DNA of 64,000 nucleotides from Tenrec ecaudatus (GCF_050624435.1 NC_134537.1:12892584-12956583); one strand, 5' to 3'. Shown: positions 1 to 11,960, counted from the stretch's first letter. Made by a program: numbers and translations. Notes: a model not told the origin generated them from the sequence alone.

Positions 1-130
1 CTTCATTTAGTGGCTGATAGCAAACTATCTGTGCTATTCAGGGGCCTTTTAGAATAAGGATGGATAAATTGTTTCTATAAAGAGATAAATAGCAATCAAT
101 TTAGGTTTTACTGGTCACATGGTCTCTCTT

Positions 131-1077
131 TTAAAAAAATCACTTTATTAGGGGCTCATAAAACTCTTATCACAATCCATACATACATCAATTGTGTAAA
201 GCGCATTTGTACATTCATTGCCCTCATCATTCTCAGAACATTTGCTCTCCACTTAAGCCCCTGGCATCAGCTCCTCATTTTTACCCCTCTCCCTGCTCCC
301 CACTCCTTCATGAACCCTTGATAATTTAAAAATTATTATTTTGTCATGTCTTACACTGTCCAACGTCTCCCTTCACCCACTTTTCTGTTGTCCATCCCCC
401 AGGGAGGAGGTTATATATAGATCCTTGTAATCAATTCCCCTTTTCCACTCCCCCTCTCTCCAACCTCCAGGCATTGCCACTTTCACCACTGTTCCTGAAG
501 GGACCATCTGCCCTGGATTCCCTGTGTTTCCAGTTCCTATCTGTACCAGTGTACATCCCCTGGACTGGTCAGATTTTTAAAGTAGAATTGGGATCATAAT
601 AGTGGGGTGGTGGTGGAAACATTTAGGAACTAGAGGAAAGTTGCATCGTTGCTACACTGCACCCTGACTGGTTCGTATCCTCCCTGTGATTCTTCCGTAA
701 GGGGATGTCCAATTGCCTACAGATGGGCTTTGGGTCTCCACTCTGCACTCCCCTCATTCACAATGATATGATTTTTGTTCTTTTATGCCTGATACCTGAG
801 CCCTTCGACACCTCGTGATCGCACAGGCTGGTGTGCTTCTTCCATGTGAGCTTTGTTGCTTCTGAGCTAGATGGCAGCTTGTTTACCTTTGAGCCTTTAA
901 GACCCCAGATGCTATATCTTTTGAGAGCTGGGCACCATCAGCTTTTTTCACCACATTTGCTTATGCACCCATTTATCTTCAGTGATCATGTCAGGTAGGT
1001 GAGCGTCATGGAATGCTAGTTTAATAGAACAAAGTATTCTTGCATTGAGGGAGTACTTCAGTGGAGGCCCAATGTCC
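131..1077 (-). mobile_element. L1 LINE, 5'-truncated copy (3' UTR only)
   Basis: Read on the minus strand this ends in the family's 3' terminus, seen on the plus strand as a T/A-rich run followed by TTTATTAGGGGCTCATA. It runs through the same 3' UTR modules as the full-length copy at 48.9-55.65 kb: pyrimidine-rich stretch, G-rich tract near 600, and the GGTGTGCTTCTTCCATGTG module near 830. An imperfect target-site duplication (CACATGGTCTCT near 116-128 versus CACATAGTCTCT near 1078-1089) supports one 5'-truncated L1 insertion. No protein is encoded; open frames across it are antisense noise. Confidence 0.85.
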
Positions 1078-1234
1078 CACATAGTCTCTTTTGCAATCAC
1101 TCAACTCAGCTGTTGCAGCCTATTCTAATAGAACCTGATATATAAAAATTAGATGTGACTCTTGGACTGTAGTTTGCTTCCCTCTGTTTTAGAAACTTAC
1201 ACTGTTACACTTTTCAGTTAGGGTTTTTTTCTGT

Positions 1235-1540
1235 ATGGTTTGAGATGGCTCATGGCTCATTTTTTTGCCGCCACCAAACAGATAGCCAGTGCTTCTTGCA
1301 TTATTTGCTGGAAAAATTATTTTCTCTACTTAAGTGCTTTGGCATTTTTCTTATAAAGTCAATTGACAATAATTTTGTGGTTTTGTTTCTGGACTCTATA
1401 TTTCATTCCACCAATATATTTGTCTATCTTTATGTCAATTTCATGAATGTTTATTTACTGAAGCTTTGTGATAAGTCTAGAAATCAATACAAAGTTATGT
1501 AAGTACTCCAACTTAATATTTGTTATAAAGGGCTTTCTAT
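1235..1540 (-). mobile_element. Old L1 ORF2 fragment
   Basis: The plus-strand text resembles the antisense of the middle of mammalian L1 ORF2 (the stretch around GTCAATTGACAATAATTTTGTGG and TCTGGACTCTATATTTC). Divergence is high and no useful frame survives, so this is an ancient copy. It may belong to the same old L1 as the piece at 5600-6300. The family call rests on recognition by eye. Confidence 0.5.
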
Positions 1541-1554
1541 TTTTAAAAGCATAT

Positions 1555-1800
1555 CAGTTTTCCATTCAATAATTTATACACATGCTGCTTCATGCATTGA
1601 TTGCAATCTCCACAATGTAACAAAACATCCTACTTCCACCTGTGTTTTTTGCTTCCAGATCTCTTTGTTTCTTTGCCCTTCCTACCTTCTGAACTTTGCT
1701 CTTTGCAAATGTTGCCCTTTTAATCTCAAATGGTTGATTATTCTATGGAGTATGCACCTTTCTAGTGTTATTGTTCACCATATATCTCTGTTTATTGTTC
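1555..1800 (-). mobile_element. Old L1 3' UTR, left part (interrupted by a younger L1)
   Basis: AT-rich, diverged sequence that appears to continue across the younger insertion at 1801-4035 into 4046 onward. The last ten bases, TTTATTGTTC (1791-1800), are repeated at 4036-4045 as the insertion's target duplication. The flanking old 3' UTR differs in sequence from the abundant long-3'-UTR L1 family here. No coding content. Confidence 0.5.
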
Positions 1801-3577
1801 TTTTCTTTTTTTAAAACATTTTATTAGGGGCTCATACAACTCTTATCACAATCCATACATATACATACATCAATTGTATAAAGCACATCTGTACATTCTT
1901 TGCCCTAATCATTTTCAAAGCACTTGCTCTCCACTTAAGCCCTTTGCATCAGGTCCTCTTTTTCCCCCTCCCTCCCCGCTCCTCCCTCCTTCATGAGCCC
2001 TTGATAATTTATAAACTATTATTTTGTCATATCTTTCCCTATCCGGTGTCTACCTTCACCCCCTTCTCTGTTGTCTGCCCCCCAGGGAGGAGGTCACATG
2101 TAGATCCTTGTAATCGGTTCCCCCTTTCCAACCCATTCACCCTCTACTCTCCCAGTATCACCCCTCACACCCTTGGTCCTAAAGGTATCATCCACCCTGG
2201 ATTCCCTGTGCCTCTAGCTCCTATATGCACCAGTGTACAACCTCTGCTCTATCCAGACTTGCAAGGTAGAATTCGGATCATGGTAGTTGGGGGGGGGGGG
2301 AAGCATTTAGAAACGAGGAAAGCTGTATTCTTCATCGGTGCTATGTCGCACCTGACTGACTCATCTCCACCTCTAGACCCCTCTGTGAGGCAATCTCCAG
2401 TGGCTGACAAATGGGCTTTGGGTCTCCACTCTGCACTTCCCCCTTCATTCACTATGGTAAGATTTTTTTTGTTGTTGATGATGCCTTATACCTGATCCCT
2501 TTGGCACCTCATGATCGCACAGGCTGGTGTGCTTCTTCCATTTGGGCTTTGTTGCTTCTGAGCTAGATGGCCACTTGTTCACCTTCAAGCCTTTAAGACC
2601 CCAGCCTCTATCTCCTTTGATAGTCGGGCACCATCAGCTTTCTTAGCCACATTTGCTTATGCACCCGTTTGTCCTCGGCGATCGTATCATGGAAGTATGC
2701 ACCCAATGATATGATTTTTTGTTCTTTGGTGCCTGATAGCTGATCCCTTCAGGACCACGTGATCACCCAGGCTGCTGTGTTCTTCCATGTGGGCTTTGTT
2801 GCTTCTGAGCTAAGCCTTTAAGACCCCAGACGCTATCTCTTTTGATAGCCGGGCACCATCAGCTTTCTTCACCATATTTACATGTTCACCTGCTTTGGCT
2901 TCAGCAGTTGTGTCGGGAGGGTGAGCATCATAGAATGCCAATGTAAAAGAAGAAAGTATTCATGCATTGAGGGAGTGCTTGAATAGAGGCCCAAGGTCCT
3001 TCTGCCACCTTGATACTAAACCTATAAATATAGACACATAGATCATCCTCATATATATATTTGCATGTACATGTCTTTGGACCTCTATAAATGCCCTTTG
3101 CCTCCTAGCTCTTTCCTCTACTTCCCTTGACTTACCTCCTGCCCCACTATCATGCTCCGTCCCCACCTGGGTTACAGTTATACCTCTTCTTTATGTTACC
3201 TTACCTTTGATCATTCCCTACCAGCCCTGCCACTCTCCCCCACCCCCTTCACCACCAATTTGGATCCCATGTTGTTCCCTTGTCCCTGGGTTAGTTAACA
3301 CCACTTCCTTACCCCCCCAACTCCCCCTATCCCTGTTGTTTTTCCTCCAGATAGTTCATTCAGCCTGTCTTATTTAGACAGACCTGTGGAGATAATAACA
3401 TGCACAAAAACAAGACAGAGGAAAACAAAGCAACAGTATACAACAAAACAACAACAAACCACTGACAAAGAACAGAACAAAACACATCAAGAAAGAAAAG
3501 CTTGTCGTTAGTTCAAGGATCCTTTGTTGGCCTTTAGGAGTGTTTTCCAGTCCAGTCTGGTGGGGCACCACACCCTG
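1801..3577 (-). mobile_element. L1 LINE 3' UTR copy with internal duplication
   Basis: Minus-strand L1 of the long-3'-UTR family. It starts on the plus strand with a T-run and ATTTTATTAGGGGCTCATAC and proceeds through the standard 3' UTR modules to about 3577, inside the GGGCACCACACCCTGGCC module. A pure run of 12 G lies at 2289-2300 in the family's usual G-rich tract. The middle is locally duplicated (2452-2700 and 2705-2925). Long open frames here are antisense artefacts. Confidence 0.85.
2452..2925. repeat. Direct duplication inside an L1 3' UTR
   Basis: Two consecutive copies of the same 3' UTR module lie head to tail, about 2452-2700 and 2705-2925. Each contains the GATGCCTTATACCTGATCC-like segment, the CAGGCTGGTGTG segment and the GGGCACCATCAGCTTTCTT segment. 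The second lacks about 22 bases (AGATGGCC through ACCTTC) present in the first and differs at scattered positions. Other L1 copies in the window have the module once. Confidence 0.8.
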
Positions 3578-4035
3578 GCCCTCTTTTCTTTTCTTTTTAA
3601 AAAATCATTTTATTGGGGGCTCACACAACTCTTATCACAATCCACACATCCATCCATGGTGTCAAGCATTTGTTGATATCCTCATTTTCAAAACATTTTC
3701 TTTCTACTTGAGCCCTTGTTATCAGCTTCTCATTTCCCCCCTCCCTCTCGCACCTCCCTTCCTCATGAACGCTTGATAATTTATAAATTACTTTTATTTT
3801 TTCATCTCTTACACTGACCTACGTCTCCCTCCACCCACTTTTCTGTTGTCCATCCCCCTGGGAGGGGGTTATATGTAGATCATTGTGATCAGTTACCCCT
3901 TTCGACCTCTACCTTCCTCTTCCCCTCCTGGTATGGCTATTCTCAATATAGGTCTGGAGGTGTTTATCTGTCCTGGATTCCCTGTGTTTCCAGCTCTTAG
4001 CTGTACCTGTGTACATGCTCTGGACTAGCCTAATA
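3578..4035 (-). mobile_element. Second L1 3' end, directly adjoining
   Basis: A new L1 3' terminus begins here (T-rich run, then ATCATTTTATTGGGGGCTCAC) and continues about 450 bp. It ends exactly at the TTTATTGTTC target duplication at 4036-4045, which matches 1791-1800. So two L1 3' ends in the same orientation lie inside one pair of target duplications. Either this copy inserted into the 5' edge of its neighbour, or both arrived as a unit. Confidence 0.8.
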
Positions 4036-4045
4036 TTTATTGTTC

Positions 4046-5560
4046 GGGTGAAAATTAAGCCACAGGGGTGAGTTCAGGTCCGAGCCTGAAGGGTGACTAA
4101 AGGCCATAACCTCTGAACTTCCACCCATTTCCTTTTGATCAAAAAGTGTGTGTGTGTTAATTTTGTTCCACATTTTTCTCCCATTCTACCCAGGACCTTC
4201 CACTGTGATCTCTTGGAGCAGTTGGTAATGACGGCTGCCCATCATCTGGTTCTTCTGGTCTCAGCGCCTTGGAAGCTGAGGTCCATGTCATCCGTTAGTC
4301 CAATGGACTATTTCCATAGTGTTCATTCTTTGCTCCCCACCAGTAGCTGCACACGAGATGGTCACCCCCAAGCTTTTAAGACCCCAGGTACTACTCAGCA
4401 AGTGGTCTGTGCAATGCCAATGGATTGTGTGTCCTTCAAGAGACCATGGTCCTGAACTCCCAGGCCCCTTGACCCATTCCCTCAAGATGTTTGATTATGT
4501 CTAAAAGTTTTGATAATTTTGCTTCTGTGTGCTCTACTAGATTCACAAGCAAATTTAGAGCACAGGTAAATACATGAGTAGAAGTGTCTTGTCATATATA
4601 TGTTATATATATATCCTCTTTTGCCCTCCCACCTGTTTAGCTTGCATGTCTATCTGTGCATTTGCTCCTAGATTATTATTATTGTTATTGAAGGATTCTT
4701 TATCTCATAGTCTCAGTTTCTTCCTTTGTCTTCGTCATTTTTTGCTGACCTTTATTGTATATTGCCTTTCCCTTCACTCGAATTATTATATGTCTACTCT
4801 CTAGTTGGTGACTCACCCTTTTTTTCCTCCTCCCACCCCTGTAACCATCAAAGAGTGATTCTTTTGGTGCGAAAACCTTTTCTTGAGGTTTCAAAATAGC
4901 AGTCTCATACAATACTTGCCATTTTGTGATTGGGTTACTTCCCTCAGCCCAGTGTCCTCTAGATTCATCCACATATAAGGTGTTTTCAGATTCATCATTC
5001 CTCTGCACATTGCACAGCATCCCATTGTGTGTAAGTACTATGGTTTGTTTACCCATTCTTATGTCGATGACAAGTTGGGTTGTCTCCATCTTTTTTTGCT
5101 GTTCTGAACAGTGCTGCGAGGAACCTGAGTGAACATGTATTTTTCTTGTCAATGCTCTTTCTCTGTTTTATTAGTTGGGATTTAATACATACAGCCTATC
5201 ATTCCATATTTCAATCATGTCAAGTAGTTTTCTTGCCACTGCTCTTATTTCCTTAGGATGCACACCTAGTAATGGAGTTGCTGGGATCATATGACGCTCC
5301 TTCCTCTCTTCAGATTTGTAGAAAGCAGACTGCTTTTCACAGTAGTTCACAGTCCCACCAGCAGGGCGACAAAGGTCCCACTCACTTGACACCCTCACCA
5401 GCAATTATTGTTTTATAAACCTTGCTGTTAATGCTGGCATGAGCTGATCACTCATTGTTGTTGTGATTTGCATCTCTCTAATGGCTAATGTTCATAAGCA
5501 TTGCTGCAGGCCACTGTTGACCTCCTTACATTTTCCTTAGTGAAATGCTTTTTTCTCCCT
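4046..5560 (-). mobile_element. Old L1: 3' UTR and ORF2 C-terminal end
   Basis: The first 700 bp resemble an older afrotherian-type L1 3' UTR (CAGGGGTGAGTTCAGGTCC, CATCTGGTTCTTCTGGTCTC, AAGCTTTTAAGACCCCAGG). From about 4800 the text is antisense to the C-terminal end of L1 ORF2, with recognisable GAACAGTGCTGCGAGGAAC and TACCTAGTAATGGAGTTGCTG-like segments in conventional order. Frames are broken. A short stretch at 5165-5225 resembles the alternative L1 3' end seen near 7190 and may be a local rearrangement. Confidence 0.7.
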
Positions 5561-5599
5561 GAAAATTTGGTAACAGTGAATTACACAAATTTTCAAATA

Positions 5600-6300
5600 C
5601 TAAGTCAACCTTGAATTACTGCACTTGGTCATGATCTAATCCTTTCTAAATGCGCTTCTGGAATAAATTTGCTAATATTTTTCTCAGGATTTTTGTAATT
5701 CAGAACACGAGAAATATTGGATTGTAATTTTCTTTTCTTGTAACATCATGGGTATGCTAGCTTTATAGAACCTCTTGGAAAGTAATTTTTGTACATATTT
5801 TTGGAGGGCAGAGTTTGGGCAAAATTGATATTTCTTTCTAAAGATTTCACAAGTGAAATTATTTAGACCCTTGAGAGAAATTTAAAAATACTAATATGAA
5901 TGCATTAACAGATTAAATTAACAGGGTTTTAAAATGTTCTGTATTTTCTAATCTCATGTTCAGTAACCTGAATTTTTCAAGGAAGTTATTCATTTAATCT
6001 AATCAGTAAAATTTATTGGCTTGAATTTGTGTAGCCTATTCTTATTGCCATTTACTCTACTCCCTCTCATTTGTTGTACTGGTGGCTTGTATTTTTTTTA
6101 TCCCTTATAAAATTCACTAGCATTTATCTATTTTGTTAATCTTTTCTAAGAAACCAGCTTATGCTTTATTGATTATTTTCTTTTTCATTGTTTTTGTTTA
6201 TATAATTTCCTCCTTTTTTTGTATTTACTTTGGATTTAATTTGCTCTTGTTTTTCTAGTTTCTTAAAATGGAGCTTACATTACTGACTTTTTTCCCCTTT
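5600..6300 (-). mobile_element. Old L1 ORF2 central fragment
   Basis: Antisense of the reverse-transcriptase part of a mammalian L1 ORF2, recognisable from segments such as AATATTGGATTGTAATTTTC and ACCAGCTTATGCTTTATTG in the usual order. Many substitutions and indels leave no frame. Probably the same ancient insertion as 4046-5560, or as 1235-1540. Confidence 0.65.
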
Positions 6301-6399
6301 AAAGGTTGGTTTTGTTTAATATACACTATGACCCTATGAAAAACACATTACTCTTTCTTTCTACCCCGCCCTCTCAATTGGGAATTCATTCATTATCAT

Positions 6400-6510
6400 A
6401 TAGTTATGTCGCATTAAGCAGTATTGTACAATTGCTCCCACAATCAGTTTTCAAGCATTCTTTTATTTCTTGGACTCCTTGACATCAGCTCCCTTTTAGG
6501 ATTCATGTTT
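6400..6510 (-). mobile_element. L1 alternative 3' UTR fragment
   Basis: About 110 bp resembling 7240-7320 (shared CAATTGCTNCCACAATCAG and ACATTCTTTT-like stretches), so a short diverged piece of the same alternative L1 3' end. Confidence 0.45.
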
Positions 6511-7177
6511 TTCTAACAAACATTTAAAGAAGGGATCAATGTTCCTAGAGCCTGCAGACCAAATCTGTCAGACCACCTGGGTTTGCGTTGTTTCCATATT
6601 ATCTTGCTCCCTCATAGTTGCTTCCTTACAATTCTGGCTGAATTCAACGGTTGTGACAGACTTATAACCTACAATCCTTAACTTATTTGCTACTTGGCCC
6701 TTTGAGAAAAATGTTTGTTGATTACTGTTTTAAAGATATACCTATCTATAAAAGACCATTTTAAATGCAGTCTAAAAAGTTATGTAAAGTCATTCAGAGT
6801 TTTGTTTTTCAAGAATAATAATTCAAAATAAAATTATAAATCTAGAAAAAAATATGCATTTAAAAAAAGGATAAAAATGTGGAGGATGCATACTATCTTT
6901 ACAAACAGAACAATTCAAATGTAAGGATCTTCATTTTTATTTGAATATTTTTTGCACATCTTACAAACATTCCTACAGTTTGATTTCAGTCATGAGAAAT
7001 CTTAAGATTGAAAGACGCAGACTCTGGACCAAGGCTGAGTAATTTGTTGCTGGGAAGGTAACATGAATAACGATGTAGGCAAATTTGAAAGTGAGTACAG
7101 TATTGTAGTCTTAGAAGCCAACAGGACCAGTTAATGGTAGACCATAAACATACTATTTAGTAGGTTATTTCTTAAAA
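6511..7177. other. No recognisable feature
   Basis: AT-rich sequence without a recognised repeat, exon or RNA gene. Confidence 0.6.
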
Positions 7178-8187
7178 AAAAACCTTTTAATTATTAATTG
7201 GGATTTAATACATATATAATTCCATAGTTCAATCAAGTCAAGTAGAATTGTGCAATTGCTACCACAATCAGTTTTCTTACATTCTTTTGCTACATGATCT
7301 CTTTAACATCGTCTCCCTTTTACTGTCCCCCACTCCACTGGACTCCCCTCCCCACAAAACCCTATTCTGCTTGCTGTCCCAATAGGTTCATCAATCCTGG
7401 GTTTCTTATGCCGAAAAACGGAAAAGCACATAACACAACTTCAAGAGGGTGACCTCCAATGACATAACACCTCTGAGATACCCCCTAATATGAACAAATA
7501 AAAATCAAACAATACAAACCAAAAATACAGAAAATTTTGGAGACCAGGTCAAGTCCAGCCTGCATCATGGGGGGGCGGGGATCGACTCACAAAGCTTAAC
7601 TGTTCAAATCAGATTTATGCCTTTGGTCTTCTATCCTCCTCTCTCCCAAGCACTCTGGTGACCACTCTGCTCCCATGCCTCAATTTTAGATAGGAGGCTT
7701 ATTTCCTGTGTAGTTCCACAAATGAATCTTGGACTCCCACTGTGACCCATCACCTAGGCACACCACACCGGTGCTATACTGAACCCTGACTGGCTCATCT
7801 CTTCCCTATGACCCTTCTGTGAGGGGATGTCCAATTGTCTACAAACAGGCATTGGTCTCTACTCCATGCCCCTACCCACCCCATTCACCTTGGGTATGGT
7901 TTTATTATGGGTCTTAGATGCCTGATACCTGATCCCATCGACACCTCATGATCACACAGGCTGGTGTGCTTCTTCTATGTGGACTTTGTTGCCTCTGAAC
8001 TAGATGACTGCTTGTTTATCTTCAAGCCTTTAAGACCCCAGATGTTATATCTTTTGATAGCCAGGCACCATCAACTTTCTTCACCACATTTGCTTATGCA
8101 CCCATTTGTCTTCAGCAATCGTGCTTGGAAGGTGAGCATCACAGAATGCTGGGTTGTTAGAACAAAGTGTTCTCCTGTTAATGGAAT
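7178..8187 (-). mobile_element. L1 LINE with an alternative 3' end
   Basis: The 3' terminus differs from the common family. After an A/T run it reads TTATTAATTGGGATTTAATAC and continues through a distinct 600-bp segment containing TCATCAATCCTGGGTTTC. From about 7760 it rejoins the common 3' UTR core (AGGGGATGTCCAATTG, GGCTGGTGTGCTTCTTC, GGCACCATCAAC). A plus-strand relative lies at 35.4-36.7 kb. It is truncated at about 8187, next to the mariner. No coding content. Confidence 0.75.
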
Positions 8188-9335
8188 ACTTGACAAACCT
8201 CATTGTTTTGGATGGCAAATTTAAGAGAACAGAGTACGGCTGTGAAATTTTGTTTCCTGCTCAGAAAAATGCCACAGAAACTGTTGTGATGTTGAACACG
8301 GTTTACAAGAACAGCACTATGGGAAAACTCAAGTATAGGAGTGGTTTTGTCATTTCAAAAAAGGTGAAATGTTGATTGATGACCATCCTCATTCTGAACG
8401 TCTGTCAAATTCCCGAAAGATGAAAATGTAGACAAATTTCTTGGGTTTGTAATCAAAGACAGATGTCAGACCATTGAAGAGATGGGGAAGTTATCTGGAC
8501 TATCTTGGGGCTCAGTTAAGTGAATTTTAATGAAAGATTTGAGAATGTGAAGGGTCACTATGAAATTTGTGCCTCGTGTTCTGACTGACGAGGAAAAAGA
8601 ACATTGAGGGGAAACATGTGGTGCTTTGAAAGTACAGCACCAAAGTGACCTAGACCTTTTCCCAAGGTCATTATTGGTCATGAGACATGGTGGTATTCTT
8701 AGGACCCAGAAACCAAACATAAATCAAGCCAGTGGAAGACGCCATCATCACCTCACCGCTCGCCCCCCCCCCCCAAAAAAAAAAGCTCTACAGGTGAAAT
8801 AAAAAATGAAGACGATGCTCATTTGTTTTCTTGATATGAGGGGGATTGTGCATTTGGAGTTTGTTTCACCTGGTCAGATTGTGAATCTAGTTTTCTATTT
8901 AGAGACTCTGAAAAGATTGTATACCAGCATGCGACAAAAAGGCCTGATTTGTGGCAGACAGGGGACTGGTTTTGCCACCATGACAATCTCCCTGCTCACA
9001 CAGCCATCTAAGTGTGTCAATTTTTGGCAAAAAAAACCCAGCATGTCTCTCTTGCCCTATTCACCTTACTCATCTGACCTCACTCCGTGTGACTTCTTTT
9101 TGTTTCCATGAATTAAGAGGGACATGAAAGGACAGTGATTTGATGACCATAGAATAGATGAAGAAAAAAAATGAGGGAGGTCAGCCACCCACAGAGCAAT
9201 TTGAAAAATGTTTCCAAGAATGGAATCACAGATTGGGTAAATGTATTAAGTGTAATGGAGAATACTTTGAAGGTGATAAGGTTGTTTTGTAAAAAAAATT
9301 AAATACTTAGCTTTGAAAAAATTTCAGTTTCATGT
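8188..9335 (+). mobile_element. Mariner-like DNA transposon, decayed
   Basis: Fragments of a mariner (DD34D-type) transposase are readable in more than one frame. An N-terminal stretch at 8220-8375 includes FPAQKNATETVVMLNT. A central/C-terminal stretch at 8806-9111 includes FLDMRGIVHLEF and ends YSSDLTPCDFFLFP. The second catalytic motif (HHDN) is present only in a shifted frame near 8976, so the gene is dead. The third catalytic aspartate (in PCDFF) is retained. The last 70 bp match the 3' ends of the copies at 22.6 and 57.5 kb. A run of 12 C followed by 10 A lies at 8763-8784. The 5' inverted repeat appears lost against the adjoining L1. Confidence 0.9.
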
Positions 9336-9400
9336 ATATATACATATATATACATACATATATATCCAAATATATACACACATATATCCTCATAACAAGA
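9335..9400. repeat. AT-rich simple repeat (TATATACA-type)
   Basis: Interrupted TATATACATA-like microsatellite directly after the mariner's right end. Confidence 0.8.
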
Positions 9401-10460
9401 GTGAACTAACAACCACAACCACCCACTGCACATACACAAATGTCCACGATAGAGCTGATTGCTGCTTTCTGTTCTCATTTAATCGTGTTAAGGACCTGCC
9501 CTGAGTATCCATGGTTCAACTGCAGCCTCTGGTGCACCAGAGTGAGAGTTGGTGATCCAGATGGTTGATGCCTGAGGGGTAATTCCACCCCTGTTGTCCA
9601 TTGTCCCTATGCTGTGGTTTATCTGTATAATAAATGAGGAGGGGACACCTTCCCCCCTGGCAAACTCCAAATCTAAAATCACAACGGGCCACTTCATTTT
9701 TTCAAAGGCCCCCTTCTAATGCATATGCCTGTGGCCACCGGGGATGGTTCTGACTGTCTGTCGGTGTACTTAAACCAACTTCCAGAAGAAAGGGAAAAAC
9801 AACTAAACCAACCACCCAACAACCACAGGAGGAGAAAAGGGGTGAAGAGCTTCCTTATCTGGAAGACAGCGCTACTACTGCCCTTTGGGGTCTTCAGTGG
9901 AACTATGCAGGAGGTGGGGCTGAGTGATAGTTTTCAATCTCTGCCTTCAGCATGAACCTATGCACTTACAGCCTCTTAGGGTTCAAGGAACCATGCGAGA
10001 CTTGGTTTGATTCAGCTTCTCTTGGGCTCTACAGGATTCTGTCAAGTCTGCCCCACTGGTATAGCACATACTGTCTTGGGGATGTGGAGGGAGGCATCCG
10101 TCTGTACTCTCAGCAGACTAGATTAAATCCTGGGTACCCCTCTGCTCTCCCAGTGCATGTGGCGACCAGGGAATCGGCCACCTGTCTCACAGCCCGGTGC
10201 ATCCAAAACTGATGTGTGAATTGGGCTGCCTTGCTCTTGGTTGGACCACTGAGGGTTTGCTGTCCCTCTTGATCTGTTTGTGTGGGTAGTCCTCTCAAAC
10301 TTTGTTTCTTGGTGTTCCGCTCACTTATTAGTAATTCCTCAGAGACTCAGGATTTAGATTTTCCCTCCATATCTGTTTTCACCATGTCATTGTTGAAGGG
10401 AGATCTTGCTGTGGGACTGCCGACAGTTCCATCTTCTCCAGTTAGTCCAAGGAAATCTTT
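9401..10460. other. No recognisable feature
   Basis: Mixed-composition single-copy-looking sequence. Short open frames exist on both strands, but none resembles a known protein or shows exon-like signals I would trust. Confidence 0.6.
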
Positions 10461-10672
10461 GACGGGAACTCAATTCAGTGCCATCGAGTAGATGCCGACT
10501 CATCGCAACTCTACAGGATGGGCTAGAACTGCCCCCTGCAAGTTTCTGAGATTGTAACTGTTTACAAGAATAGAAAGCCTCATTCTATGCTCTCGGAGCA
10601 GGTGGTGGTTTCATACTGCTGACCTTGCGGTTCACACCCCAATGCATAATGTCTATCTCGCCAGGACTCTCA
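10461..10672 (-). mobile_element. AfroSINE (tRNA-derived SINE)
   Basis: Antisense copy. The tail segment (GTGCCATCGAGTAGATGCCGA, near 10480) comes first, followed by the CTTTCTACT-like and ACAATCTCAG-like body and the tRNA-related head near 10610-10670 (B-box-like GGTTCACACCC). AfroSINEs are restricted to Afrotheria, so this helps place the organism. Non-coding. Confidence 0.85.
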
Positions 10673-10689
10673 ATGTAAAACATACCGCT

Positions 10690-10790
10690 GTTGTTCGGTA
10701 TGGTCAAGTTGATTACAAGCCATTGCGACCCCATGCACAACAGAACCAAACACTGCACTGGCCGGCACCATTCTTACAATTGTTCAAAAC
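10690..10790 (-). mobile_element. RTE/BovB-type LINE, 3' terminal fragment
   Basis: Contains the RTE 3' end segment (ATTGCGACCCCATGCACAAC, GAACCAAACACTGCACTGGCC), as at the 3' ends of the copies at 40.84 and 61.99 kb. 5'-truncated after about 100 bp. Confidence 0.7.
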
Positions 10791-11229
10791 ATAAAAATGT
10801 AGACTGTATGATCAAAATGACATGTATTTGTTAACACAGAACTCAACGACTGTAATTTAAATGTATCATATATACAAAGAGACCGCGTTTTCTTCTGGAA
10901 ACTCACTCCCTCTTGATGCTTGTGATAAGGCACTCTTAATGGTCCTTTCCCTCTATGGTCATTCCATTTTGATCTCTTCATAATAAGCAAGCATTCATTT
11001 CTCACTCCAGGCAGTCACGGACCTGAATGAATATTTCTTTAGGACTCTCTATTATGGAGGCTGAAAATTCTCCTTATATATTATTTCTTCCTCCTCCTTG
11101 AAGGGACTTTATGGTCTGTTGATTCTCTTTATCAGATTTGCAATGAACACCGTAAAATACTCATTTTCTCCTAGTATCGCCATCCTCATATCGAGAGGAA
11201 GAAAATGTAGAGATAGTTGTAGGTACCCA
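10791..11229. other. No recognisable feature
   Basis: No repeat or exon recognised. Confidence 0.5.
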
Positions 11230-11960
11230 GGGCTGAAGAATATTCTTAACCACCTAGTTTGGGTTTTGACACAACCAAACCACCTTGGATAAAATTAAGT
11301 TCACATCTCAAACCACACACAAGAATAAGCTCCCAAATGGTTAGTGGTGTAAATGTAAAAAATAGAAACATACAGATACATGAAGAAAACATGAGTAAAT
11401 ACCACTTTAATTTTGCTATAGGAAACAGCTATCTAACCATCACTCAAAATTCCAACTCAAAGTGAGAATTGAAAAATCTGATGATATAAACATTAAAAAG
11501 ATAAAAAATTATAAAGTACAAAACTCTTGTATGACAGAAACACACATCATAATCAAAGTCAAAAGACAACCAGTAAAATAGGAAAAAATATTCACAATAT
11601 ACTACAGACAAAGACATGCATATATAACTTGTGGAAATCAATACACAAAAAAATCAAGACCTATTAGAAAGCTAGGGAAAAATAAACAGGAACAGATAAT
11701 TCACAAACTATATATAAAGCATGCAAGCTCATGAAAATATATTCAACCTCACTTATAATTAAAGATTAAATATAACAAAACTAAGGTACCATTTTTATTC
11801 AGAAAGTTAATAATTATGATATGTAAGTCACTAACAGTAAAGAATCCTTGATTAAGGGTATATGTGAACTCTGGACTATTTTTGCAGCTCTAAAATTTCG
11901 CATAAATTTGTTTTTAAAAAGTTAAAACAACTTCCTTACTAAGATTTTACTATATTGGTA
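11230..11960 (+). mobile_element. Old L1 ORF2 C-terminal fragment (sense)
   Basis: A-rich plus strand resembling the last third of L1 ORF2 in sense: TGGATAAAATTAAGTTC-like, then a region encoding remnants of the AFAIGNS/KTLV-type text, then GGAAAAAATATTCACAA. Frames are interrupted. An old, diverged copy. Confidence 0.6.

Noticed and set aside
1944-2495. 183-codon plus-strand open frame
   Set aside because: Same antisense L1 3' UTR artefact, extended by the local G run and pyrimidine-rich composition.
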